This document shows, one piece after another, positions 6,368-12,011 of a DNA stretch of 12,011 nt (the first letter of the stretch is position 1; every line of letters begins with the position of its first letter). Made by a program: the position numbers and the translations under genes. The notes beneath the pieces were generated by a model. It ran no database searches. It was not told where the DNA came from and saw nothing but the letters and a program-made list of their open reading frames with translations. This DNA comes from Trichloromonas sp034006665 (lineage in GTDB: Bacteria; Desulfobacterota; Desulfuromonadia; Desulfuromonadales; Trichloromonadaceae): contig NZ_JAVESI010000063.1 in the NCBI RefSeq assembly GCF_034006665.1, forward strand, positions 1-12,011. The letters run 5' to 3'.

Positions 6368-8353
6368 TTAGTCATCGTTCAGCCAGCTATCGCGCCCGCC
6401 TCGGGGGGGCCGGGGGTTGTCGATCAGGCCCATATTTTCGGCCCTCTTCTTGGCCTTCGATACCGCGCCCTTGGTCAAGCCCAGCATGTCGGCAATCTCG
6501 CCTTGAGGCACTCCCTCTTTCAACAGCTTCGCCACTTTTTCGGCGGTGCTCTCTTCAAGGTTCTTCATGAGCCACTCTTGCCGCCCATCGGGGCCGGTGG
6601 TCAAGGTCGCCTCAAACGATTTCGTTTCGTCGCCGTAAATCCCCCGCGCCTTTTCAAAATGAACCTCGAAACATGCCCCCTTGTCGGGGGAGTAGTCGCA
6701 GGGCCGCCGCAGGGCTATCACGGTGTCAAGAACATCCTCCCGGCGGGAGGTGCCGCGCTGCTCGCCATTCTTGCCGCTATGGTGGACAAAAAGGACGGAT
6801 CTCCCCGCCGCCCGTTGCCGCAAGGCCCATTCCTGGACGGGGAGCCAGCTTTCCCCCTCGGCTTCCTTCCCGGACCGGCAAAGGGTCGAAAGGTTGTCAA
6901 CCACGATTAAATCGACGCCATCAAGGAACGGCTCAAGCGCCGCCTGCTCTGCCGGGTCGGAAAGGTTCAGCATCCCCCGCGCTTGCAAGTCCGGTGTGAC
7001 GATGCGCAGGGGTGCCGCCGGTTCCTTGTCGTTACTGGCGACGATTCGCGCCAAGCGCTCTTGCAAGACAACTCCCGGCATCTCGCCATCAAGGAACAGG
7101 ACACCACGCGGGGCCGGTGCGCTCCAGGTAAGGAACGTCCCGCCGGTGGCGACGGCATAGGACACCCCCAAGGAAAAGTGCGTCTTGCCCAGGCCTCGGG
7201 GAGCGTAAACCATGCACAGCCCTTGCCTCGGGAGCCAGGGGGCTAGAATGTTCTCCCTTGGCGGAAACTCCAGGCTCAGGAAGTCGGCAACGTCAACGAT
7301 CTTGAGCCGCGCCGCTGCTGGTTCTTCGCTTCCAAATTCGCCCGCTACGGCGTTTTCTTCCAGGGGTCCAGGGGTAGGCATAGGCCCAGCAGCATCAACG
7401 ATACAGGCCTTGACCGCTTCCATGCCCGCCAGCTTCGCCAGGTCGTTGAAGTCGGTATCTTTCGGGCCGCGCTCGGTCCCGGCAAAGTCAGGCACAGCCA
7501 GCAGACCGCCCACAGCCTCCGCCGCCTGAATCGCGTTCTTAATTCCAGGGTTGCCAAGGGTGCCGTGGTCATCATCGGCGCAGACGATCAGCCGCCAGTC
7601 GGGATAAGCCCCCCTCAGCGCCTCGGCAACGGGGCGAAGGTTCCCGGCATCGAAGGCGACAGCGACAGCCTCCCCGGTGGCCTCGTGGATCGTTGCTCCG
7701 GTGGCGAAGCCCTCGCAGAGCAGCAGCGTCTTGTCTCTCGGCTCCCCCAGGGGTGAAAAGTTCCCCCGCTTGGCGGTGCCAGATTCAAAGCGCTTGCCCC
7801 CCTCGGCGTCGATTGACTGGAGGCCGTGAATCGTCCCGGCGGTGTCCATGACGGGGATCAGCAGCCTCCCGCCGGATTGCCTCGCCTGGTAGGGCATCAC
7901 TCCCTTTTTCACCAGATAGGGGTGGGCCGGATCAGCCGGAGCCGCTGCTTCCCATGCCGCCGTCGATCTCTTCCGGCAAGCCGCCTGTTCCTTGGCGCGC
8001 TCCTGGTCTGCTTGTTCTCTGGCGGCCTTGACCTTGGCCGCGAAGTCTCGGCGTTCCTGGTCGGTCAGCGGTTGCCGGGCCTGCCATACCTCGTTCATGC
8101 CGTCGCGCCAGTCGCCAAAAACGCCGCCCTCGCCATCGTCAAAAAGTTTCGCCCATCCCGATAGATCGCCGCGCCGGTCAGACGTTGCGAAGCGTACCAG
8201 CTTGCCTGGAGGGGTGGCGTCGGGGGCATGTCCAAGGATTTCGCGGATCGCCTCGCGGAAAGCCTCGGGGCTTGTGTCGATTGTCAGCCGGGGCCGGGCC
8301 GGGGCCTGCCGGTCGGCATCGTTAAAATCAATTTGTTTTTCAGATACTTGCAT
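6368..8353 (-). CDS. Primase/helicase: Toprim domain plus RecA-like hexameric ATPase
   Basis: A 661-aa replication protein with an N-terminal region typical of phage and satellite primases (GDWRDG near 80-85), a Toprim domain (about 208-300; CEG at 213-215 and CADDD at 258-262 supply the metal-binding acids), and a RecA/RepA-like ATPase (about 365-560; Walker A APRGLGKT at 384-391, Walker B LIVVDN at 482-487, HHSGK at 524-528, then the conserved QRGTSRRED). A C-terminal winged-helix segment (VPQGEIADMLGLTKGAVSKA, about 615-634) could bind DNA. The parts recall P4 alpha, which joins primase, helicase and origin binding, though the ATPase family differs. It would prime and unwind the excised element. 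The start ATG has GGAG about 10 bases upstream. The repeat cluster directly after its stop is the natural candidate for its origin. Confidence 0.88.
   Translation of the reverse strand: MQVSEKQIDFNDADRQAPARPRLTIDTSPEAFREAIREILGHAPDATPPGKLVRFATSDRRGDLSGWAKLFDDGEGGVFGDWRDGMNEVWQARQPLTDQERRDFAAKVKAAREQADQERAKEQAACRKRSTAAWEAAAPADPAHPYLVKKGVMPYQARQSGGRLLIPVMDTAGTIHGLQSIDAEGGKRFESGTAKRGNFSPLGEPRDKTLLLCEGFATGATIHEATGEAVAVAFDAGNLRPVAEALRGAYPDWRLIVCADDDHGTLGNPGIKNAIQAAEAVGGLLAVPDFAGTERGPKDTDFNDLAKLAGMEAVKACIVDAAGPMPTPGPLEENAVAGEFGSEEPAAARLKIVDVADFLSLEFPPRENILAPWLPRQGLCMVYAPRGLGKTHFSLGVSYAVATGGTFLTWSAPAPRGVLFLDGEMPGVVLQERLARIVASNDKEPAAPLRIVTPDLQARGMLNLSDPAEQAALEPFLDGVDLIVVDNLSTLCRSGKEAEGESWLPVQEWALRQRAAGRSVLFVHHSGKNGEQRGTSRREDVLDTVIALRRPCDYSPDKGACFEVHFEKARGIYGDETKSFEATLTTGPDGRQEWLMKNLEESTAEKVAKLLKEGVPQGEIADMLGLTKGAVSKAKKRAENMGLIDNPRPPRGGRDSWLNDD
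6614..6627. promoter_or_regulatory. Third AAACGATTTCGTTT palindrome, inside the primase/helicase gene
   Basis: A 14-bp palindrome matching the core of the one at 5817-5832 exactly. It lies in coding sequence near the 3' end of the primase/helicase gene. It may be an auxiliary regulator site, or coding coincidence. Confidence 0.4.
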
Positions 8354-8396
8354 GATAGAATCACTCCATCCTTTCGATGCTCAGCCCGCCCCACAA

Positions 8397-8425
8397 CGGC
8401 CCCCTGGGAGCGATCCGGGGGGCCG
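8397..8425. other. GC-rich hairpin between coiled-coil gene and primase gene
   Basis: CGGCCCCC (8397-8404) pairs with GGGGGCCG (8418-8425) around a 13-base loop in the 84-bp gap between the two genes. There is no T run on the - strand, so it is not a canonical terminator. It may shape mRNA processing or partial termination. Confidence 0.4.
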
Positions 8426-8437
8426 CCCTTCTTTGTG

Positions 8438-9142
8438 TCAACCTGCTGCTTTGTCCAGGTCGAACCCCGCCGCCGTCAGTCGGGCACGCTCGGCTTCGAC
8501 GTCCCTCTGAAAAACCATGCCGGCGTTGTCGCGGACGTCTCGCACGATGTCGATGCATGACAGATCGTCGCTTCGCACATGGCCTTCAAATGCCGCCAGG
8601 TGCCGAAAGGCTGGAATTGACAAAAACCGCGCCGCGCTCTGTCCGGGGCCGAATTGATTTTGGCCGCCGTGATATCCGGCGTGGACTTGGGTAATAGCCG
8701 CCAGCCTGCGGAAAGTGGCGCAGACCTTGACGGCCGCCGCCATGTATTCGGCCCCGAGTTCCTGGGCTTCGTCCTCCAAGGCTTCAAGGATCGCCTCGCG
8801 ATACTTCCCCGCTCCCACCCGCCGCTCCGTGTCGGCTTCGTCGCGTTTGCGCTCCAGCCCGGCAACGAGGCCCGCCAAGTTTTCGCGGCGCAGATCGCGG
8901 GCGGCCTCGGCTTCGATCTCATTTTTCAGACGTTCAGCTTGCGCCGGGTCCTTCGATCCAAGGGCGGCGTCGGCCATCATGTCTTCGTGGCGGCGCTTGA
9001 GTTTCGGCGTGGCACTTTCCCCGAGAACCGCAAGTTCGGCCTTTGCCGCGTCGATTTTTCCCTGAATTTCGGAAAGTCTCGCTTCGCGTTCCGCCAGCTT
9101 GCCCGCGTTTTCTTTCACTTTTTTCTGTTTTTCGGCTTTCAT
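8438..9142 (-). CDS. Hypothetical coiled-coil protein
   Basis: A 234-aa protein of unknown function. Residues 1-130 are highly charged and helical (KAEKQKKVKENAGKLAERE onward, then a second run near 75-110 rich in Glu/Arg/Ala), predicting a long coiled coil; the C-terminal 100 residues look globular, with AAITQVHAGYH and a hydrophobic FRHLAAFEGHVRSDD region. The start ATG at 9142 is supported by AAGGAG 8 bases upstream. The reading frame stays open to 9499, but that part runs through the AlpA-like gene and the intergenic DNA, so it is not taken as coding. It is part of the leftward operon between the AlpA-like regulator and the primase/helicase. No enzyme motif is seen. Confidence 0.65.
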   Translation of the reverse strand: MKAEKQKKVKENAGKLAEREARLSEIQGKIDAAKAELAVLGESATPKLKRRHEDMMADAALGSKDPAQAERLKNEIEAEAARDLRRENLAGLVAGLERKRDEADTERRVGAGKYREAILEALEDEAQELGAEYMAAAVKVCATFRRLAAITQVHAGYHGGQNQFGPGQSAARFLSIPAFRHLAAFEGHVRSDDLSCIDIVRDVRDNAGMVFQRDVEAERARLTAAGFDLDKAAG

Positions 9143-9249
9143 TCGGTCAACTCCTTGAATTGGTTTTTTGGGTTCCCGGCCACGGACGCGGAGCATAAGG
9201 ATATTGGGTTGCATCCTGCCGGGTCTTGGCGGTTCATTCGGCAACGATT

Positions 9250-9318
9250 GCCGGGGGCACTCGGCCAAGTGATCCCCCTGTGCCAGGTCCGGCCCCGCCG
9301 CCGAAGGCCGGGGGCACT
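9250..9318 (-). repeat. Duplicated 12-mer in the AlpA-coiled-coil intergenic region
   Basis: AGTGCCCCCGGC on the - strand occurs at 9250-9261 and 9307-9318, start to start 57 bp, in the 184-bp gap between genes. The gap is GC-rich and holds no supported gene. Purpose unknown. Confidence 0.35.
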
Positions 9319-9326
9319 GGCGGCGT

Positions 9327-9572
9327 TCAGTTTTTTGCCATCGGCTCGGCAGCCATTCGGCGGCGAAGCCAGTCAATGAAGGCTTCGCGGGGGTAGAAGA
9401 CCTTCCGGCCCATCGTGAGGCGCTCAGCAATACCGCCGCCGAGACAGTCCATGTTTGCCAAGCTCTTTGCCTTGATCGCCCCGCCGGTGATTCGTTCAAT
9501 CTCGACCCTGGTCAAGACCGGCGGCGCTTCCTGCTCGATTTGCCTGATGATTTGCTCAATGTTCGTAGCCAT
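9327..9572 (-). CDS. AlpA/excisionase-like small DNA-binding protein
   Basis: An 81-aa protein with a MerR/excisionase-type HTH: PPVLTRVEIERITGGAI (about residues 17-33), the turn AKSLANMD, and the C-terminal wing GRKVFYPREAFIDWLRRR (about 55-72), a pattern common in prophage and island proteins that help the integrase excise the element or activate its operon, as AlpA does. In Gram-negative satellites an alpA gene is the switch activated by the helper phage. Here it sits two genes behind the integrase and at the head of the replication genes, which suits either role. Its ATG is preceded by AGGAGG at a spacing of 8. That site lies in the 3' arm of a terminator-like hairpin, so expression may be conditional. 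Confidence 0.72.
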   Translation of the reverse strand: MATNIEQIIRQIEQEAPPVLTRVEIERITGGAIKAKSLANMDCLGGGIAERLTMGRKVFYPREAFIDWLRRRMAAEPMAKN

Positions 9573-9629
9573 AAAAAAAGCCTCCTGTTAGGTGTTTCCC
9601 CGTGGTGTTGGGGGAAGCATAAAGGAGGC
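9573..9629 (-). promoter_or_regulatory. Terminator-like hairpin that buries the Shine-Dalgarno of the AlpA-like gene
   Basis: On the - strand GCCTCCT (9629-9623) pairs with AGGAGGC (9586-9580), enclosing a second stem TTCCCC/GGGGAA (9616-9611 with 9601-9596). The outer 3' arm holds the AGGAGG ribosome binding site and is followed by seven T and then directly by the ATG. Formed, it could stop transcription or block ribosome entry; opened, it frees both. Confidence 0.6.
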
Positions 9630-9717
9630 AAAAAGCGTAAGATATTGATTTAAAATGGTTTTGCTGAAATTTCCGTAAAGCGCTGTTTTTTAACCGTTTT
9701 TCGTTATTTTGGCATAT

Positions 9718-10359
9718 TTAATAAAAATCCCTATTGTTTTCAATGGCTTGTTTCACTTCCTTGAAATGGTGATGAGAATACCAGGCGCCAATGATTTCAT
9801 AAATCGGCCTCAGTTCTGAATCGGTGTTCCCGCTTTTGGCCCTCGGTAGCCGCCCGAAAGCCTGAGCGAAGGCTTCCACCAAAAATCCCGCCAGGGCTTT
9901 TTCGGGTTCAGCGTCTGTTCCCTTTGGCCGCGCCCTCTTGCCTTGCTCCGGTAAATCCTCAAGCGCCATGCCGCAGAGTTGACGAAGGACAGCCACTTTT
10001 GAAAGTAGGCCGTTCGATGCAAGGGGCAACTCGCTTGCCAGGTTCCAGCCGTCAAAATAGCCGTTTTCCGCTCGTCGTTGTCCAGCACGATTTATGGCCT
10101 CGATTGTGTCGGGGTTCAGTCCTGCCAACTCATTGAAAAGGCCGTCCAGGTGGGTTTTCATCTTGGCGATTTGTCGGGCCGCGCTCTTCCGGTCCGGCCT
10201 GTTCTCTTGGTAGGCTTTCCACAGCCTAAGCCCTTTCTCAATCCAAAAGATCGCTTTGCGGCGGTTCTCTTCGGTGGCGTCGGCAAAGAATGCCTCCAGT
10301 TTTTCGCGCTGCTCGGGGGTCAAGACGGGTTCGACAGCATCATAAGCAATCATTCGCAT
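9718..10359 (-). CDS. Hypothetical protein downstream of the integrase
   Basis: A 213-aa soluble, mostly helical protein of unknown function. It has an acidic N-terminal third (LTPEQREKLEAFFADATEEN), a basic helix (RPDRKSAARQIAKMKTH, about 55-71) and a C-terminal aromatic segment (YEIIGAWYSHHHFKE). Its start at 10359 is 13 bases after the integrase stop and is preceded by a long G run that serves as ribosome binding site, so it is probably co-transcribed with the integrase. A longer reading frame extends upstream to 10473, but that part overlaps integrase coding sequence and is Pro/Arg-rich shadow. No motif points to an activity. The 145 bases after it are AT-rich and carry the hairpin described above. 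Confidence 0.65.
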   Translation of the reverse strand: MRMIAYDAVEPVLTPEQREKLEAFFADATEENRRKAIFWIEKGLRLWKAYQENRPDRKSAARQIAKMKTHLDGLFNELAGLNPDTIEAINRAGQRRAENGYFDGWNLASELPLASNGLLSKVAVLRQLCGMALEDLPEQGKRARPKGTDAEPEKALAGFLVEAFAQAFGRLPRAKSGNTDSELRPIYEIIGAWYSHHHFKEVKQAIENNRDFY

Positions 10360-10372
10360 GGTGCGCCCCCCC

Positions 10373-11620
10373 CTACCGCCGGTCGTCCAGGTTGACGACC
10401 TTGGCGGCGGCGGCGGGTTGCTTCTCCAGGTGAACCATGGCATCGCGCAGCACGTCCGGTGCCAGATGTGCATATCGCTCAGTCATGGCGATTGTGTGGT
10501 GGCCCATAGCCCTGGCGATAGTGTAAAGGGGGACCCCTGCCATGGCCAGACGACTGGCGAAGGTATGGCGCAGGGTGTGAAAGCAAACCTTCTGCCGAGG
10601 GTCGGTAATGCCGTCATTCAGGCCGAGGTCGGTTACGACCCTGGAAAAAACCACGTTCGTCTGTTTCTGCATTTCGCCCCCAAGCGCCGGGAAAACAAAA
10701 GGGCTTTTGGCGGTTGTCTTCCGCCGATCAAGCATTTCCTTAACGCGCGCGGTTGTGGTGTGGATCGTCCGGTTATCCCCTGCCTTGGTGTCCATCAGCC
10801 TGGCGGTGCATGCCTCAAGGTCAACGTTTTGCCATGTAAGCGCAGCCAGTTCACCCCAACGTGCGCCGGTGTCCAGGCTCATAATGGCCATATCGTGAGT
10901 TGTCATGCTTCGCTTCTTGAGGGCCTCCAGAAGAATGGTTTCTTCCTCCTCGCTGATGAAACGCTCCCTCTTGTTGTTCAGCTTGGGTTTTTTGACCTTG
11001 CGGGTGGGGTGCTGCCGGTCGGTAACGTCGTCATTGTTGGCAAGGTTCCATGCCTGGCGAATGACTGCATAAGCATAGGCGATAGTTTTGGGGGAAAGGC
11101 CCTTGTCCTTCATGGATTTACCGATCTTCTCGATATGCAAGGGCATGATTTCGGCAAAGCTGAATTTCGCCAGAATAGGCGCGATGTGAAGTCGATAAAG
11201 CTGTTCTTCCTTGGCGGCGGATTTCTTGCCGTGGTCAAACTGCAAGGGCAGGTATCGGGTTGTGAAGTATTCGCCAAAAGTGATGTTACGGTGTTCCTGC
11301 TCCCGCCGCGCCCGTTCGATCTCTTGGCGCTTGAGCTCTGCGGCGTCGTCTTCGTCCTGCTTGCAGATAGGCCGGGGCGGTTGGTCCGGGTTTTCCAAGT
11401 TCCACTTGTGGTTGTTCCGATATTCAGCCGCCCTATTGAGTGCATCGCCAAGGGTTACTTCTTGCGACCACCACCCCAGGGTGGACACGCGCCGCTTCCC
11501 CGCGAGCACTTGGACAACCACCCATTGACGGTCTTTTTTTACGCCATGCTTCCGGGTGGGATGCTCCCGATAGAAAACGCCGGGTTCGCCAGTCTTGAAA
11601 AGTTCGTCCTTGCTCGCCAT
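10373..11620 (-). CDS. int: Tyrosine-recombinase integrase
   Basis: A 415-aa phage-type integrase. An N-terminal arm-binding region (about 1-100, ending in a charged helix) is followed by a core-binding SAM-like domain (about 112-200) and the catalytic domain (about 220-390) with Arg254 (TGARWGEL), Lys279, His348 and Arg351 (HTLRH), His374 (MGHH) and nucleophile Tyr383 (TERYAHL). All active-site residues are present, so the enzyme should be functional. It would recombine the 46-bp tRNA-Asn core. The ATG at 11620 has AAGGGGGAG just upstream and is the only in-frame start: the frame runs back open to 11713 without another start codon, through repetitive Gln-Ala-Thr codons formed by the TTGGGTGGC repeats. 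It is the rightmost gene of the element, as usual for tRNA-integrating islands. Confidence 0.96.
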   Translation of the reverse strand: MASKDELFKTGEPGVFYREHPTRKHGVKKDRQWVVVQVLAGKRRVSTLGWWSQEVTLGDALNRAAEYRNNHKWNLENPDQPPRPICKQDEDDAAELKRQEIERARREQEHRNITFGEYFTTRYLPLQFDHGKKSAAKEEQLYRLHIAPILAKFSFAEIMPLHIEKIGKSMKDKGLSPKTIAYAYAVIRQAWNLANNDDVTDRQHPTRKVKKPKLNNKRERFISEEEETILLEALKKRSMTTHDMAIMSLDTGARWGELAALTWQNVDLEACTARLMDTKAGDNRTIHTTTARVKEMLDRRKTTAKSPFVFPALGGEMQKQTNVVFSRVVTDLGLNDGITDPRQKVCFHTLRHTFASRLAMAGVPLYTIARAMGHHTIAMTERYAHLAPDVLRDAMVHLEKQPAAAAKVVNLDDRR

Positions 11621-11632
11621 ATCTCCCCCTTT

Positions 11633-11674
11633 TTGGGTGGCCTGTTGGGTGGCTTGGGTGGCCGATTGGGTGGC
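11633..11674 (+). repeat. Four TTGGGTGGC repeats upstream of int, candidate arm-type sites
   Basis: Copies at 11633-11641, 11645-11653, 11654-11662 and 11666-11674, between the integrase start and its promoter. They match the pair at 5023-5043 in sequence and orientation. Binding here could both position integrase for recombination and repress its own gene; this is inferred. Confidence 0.58.
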
Positions 11675-11720
11675 TTGTTTTTGTCTGAAACAGGGTGATT
11701 TTAAGGGATGCTATGGGAAG

Positions 11721-11749
11721 AGTATATTTCTAAATGTCCTGAATATCAA
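11721..11749 (-). promoter_or_regulatory. Sigma-70 promoter of the integrase gene
   Basis: On the - strand TTGATA (11749-11744), 17 bases, TATACT (11726-11721): one mismatch in each hexamer and ideal spacing. Transcription would start near 11714 and read through the TTGGGTGGC repeats into int. The surrounding 11700-11760 is notably AT-rich. Confidence 0.75.
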
Positions 11750-11797
11750 TAGATTTTTAGTCGCTTTGGGGAGGTGTGGGAAAGTAGGAATAGGCGA

Positions 11798-11843
11798 CTG
11801 TTAACCACCCTGTCCCTGGTTCGAGTCCGGGTTGGGGAGCCAA
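11798..11843 (+). repeat. Right attachment site: displaced 3' half of host tRNA-Asn
   Basis: The second copy of the 46-bp core, identical to 4923-4968. To its left the sequence (AGGCGA) no longer matches the tRNA 5' side of the anticodon stem, so this is a remnant, not a second tRNA gene. Confidence 0.95.
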
Positions 11844-11851
11844 ACAAATCA

Positions 11852-11883
11852 AGGGTCTACGGTTTATTCCGTAGGCCCTTTTT
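11852..11883 (+). terminator. Displaced original tRNA-Asn terminator
   Basis: AGGGTCTACGG pairs with CCGTAGGCCCT (11 bp, one G-U) around TTTATT, followed by T5. Compared with 4977-5010, a T-A pair is replaced by C-G, a compensating change that shows the stem is selected. Confidence 0.88.
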
Positions 11884-11888
11884 GGTTT

Positions 11889-12011
11889 GTGCGCCCGGCA
11901 TGGCGCGTGGTGCGAAAGCACCATCCATTCAGCTGTGGTGTCTGAATGGTGACTTGGAGGTGAAAGTCCTCTGCGGACCCTGATGACGGGAACCGCTAGC
12001 TGAACGGCAAG
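11889..12011 (+). mobile_element. Group II intron, 5' end (domain I start); continues past window
   Basis: The intron begins GTGCGCCCGGC, a characteristic bacterial group II 5' end, and shows domain I hairpins: GGTGC-GAAA-GCACC (11909-11922), CCATTCAG/CTGAATGG (11925-11949), GGAGGTGAAAGTCCTC (11956-11971), and a GGGAACCGCTAGCTGAACGG stretch typical of these introns. It starts nine bases after a terminator stem, the preferred target of group IIC introns. Any maturase gene would lie to the right. Confidence 0.85.

Noticed and set aside
9143..9499. N-terminal extension of the coiled-coil protein up to 9499
   Set aside because: It overlaps the AlpA-like gene in another frame and reads as low-complexity Pro/Arg sequence; the ATG at 9142 has a clear AAGGAG.
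9630..9717. Promoter for the AlpA-like gene in the AT-rich stretch
   Set aside because: TATCTT and TTAAAT -10-like hexamers occur, but none has a convincing -35 at 16-18 bases, so no promoter is called.
11633..11674. CRISPR-like array
   Set aside because: The repeats are only 9 bases with 0-3 base gaps and no spacers; integrase arm sites fit better.
10358..11698. Long + strand open frame (446 codons) opposite the integrase
   Set aside because: The - strand encodes an integrase with every catalytic residue; the + strand frame has no recognisable domain and is an antisense shadow of GC-rich codons.
11793..11843. Second tRNA-Asn gene at the right end
   Set aside because: Only the 3' half is present; the acceptor 5' strand, the D arm and the 5' side of the anticodon stem are missing.

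Overview
The window looks like a chromosomal segment of a Desulfuromonas/Geobacter/Pelobacter-type deltaproteobacterium. This assignment is inference. It rests on a linked mglB-mglA pair, a UbiD-family decarboxylase beside recQ, a possible sigma-54 promoter, and the codon and GC style. No 16S rRNA or other phylogenetic marker is present.

Host part, left (1-4967, all + strand). Bases 1-127 are the 3' end of a group II intron (domains V and VI). Next come a ubiD-family decarboxylase (193-1569), a small Cys-containing ORF (1582-1803) that overlaps the recQ start by ATGA, recQ helicase (1800-3629), and an mglB/mglA-like roadblock and small-GTPase pair (3721-4820). A tRNA-Asn(GTT) gene follows (4892-4967), with a near-consensus sigma-70 promoter.

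Integrated element (about 4923-11797, all genes on the - strand). A perfect 46-bp direct repeat, running from the tRNA anticodon loop to just past CCA, bounds an insertion of about 6.9 kb. Reading in the direction of transcription (right to left), it carries a tyrosine integrase with its own promoter and candidate arm-type repeats, an unknown 213-aa protein, a small AlpA/excisionase-like DNA-binding protein, an unknown coiled-coil protein, a Toprim-plus-RecA-like-ATPase primase/helicase, a small protein whose 5' region lies in a dense cluster of GGTTTCC repeats, and a Nu1-like small-terminase candidate started by TTG. A strong terminator closes the operon. There are no capsid, tail, portal, large-terminase, lysis or conjugation genes. 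The order int - alpA-like - primase/replication - small terminase matches the general plan of Gram-negative phage-inducible chromosomal islands (phage satellites). That is the main hypothesis: a compact satellite with its own replication module and a packaging-redirecting terminase subunit.

Several non-coding structures in the element are not explained by its genes: 13 copies of GTTTCC/GGAAAC in about 210 bp (candidate origin or operator), three near-identical AAACGA-N2-TCGTTT palindromes, a terminator-like hairpin that buries the Shine-Dalgarno of the AlpA-like gene, and TTGGGTGGC repeats at both ends.

Host part, right (11844-12011). The displaced original tRNA terminator (11852-11883) is followed a few bases later by the 5' end of a group II intron (from about 11889 to beyond the window), a position typical of group IIC introns.
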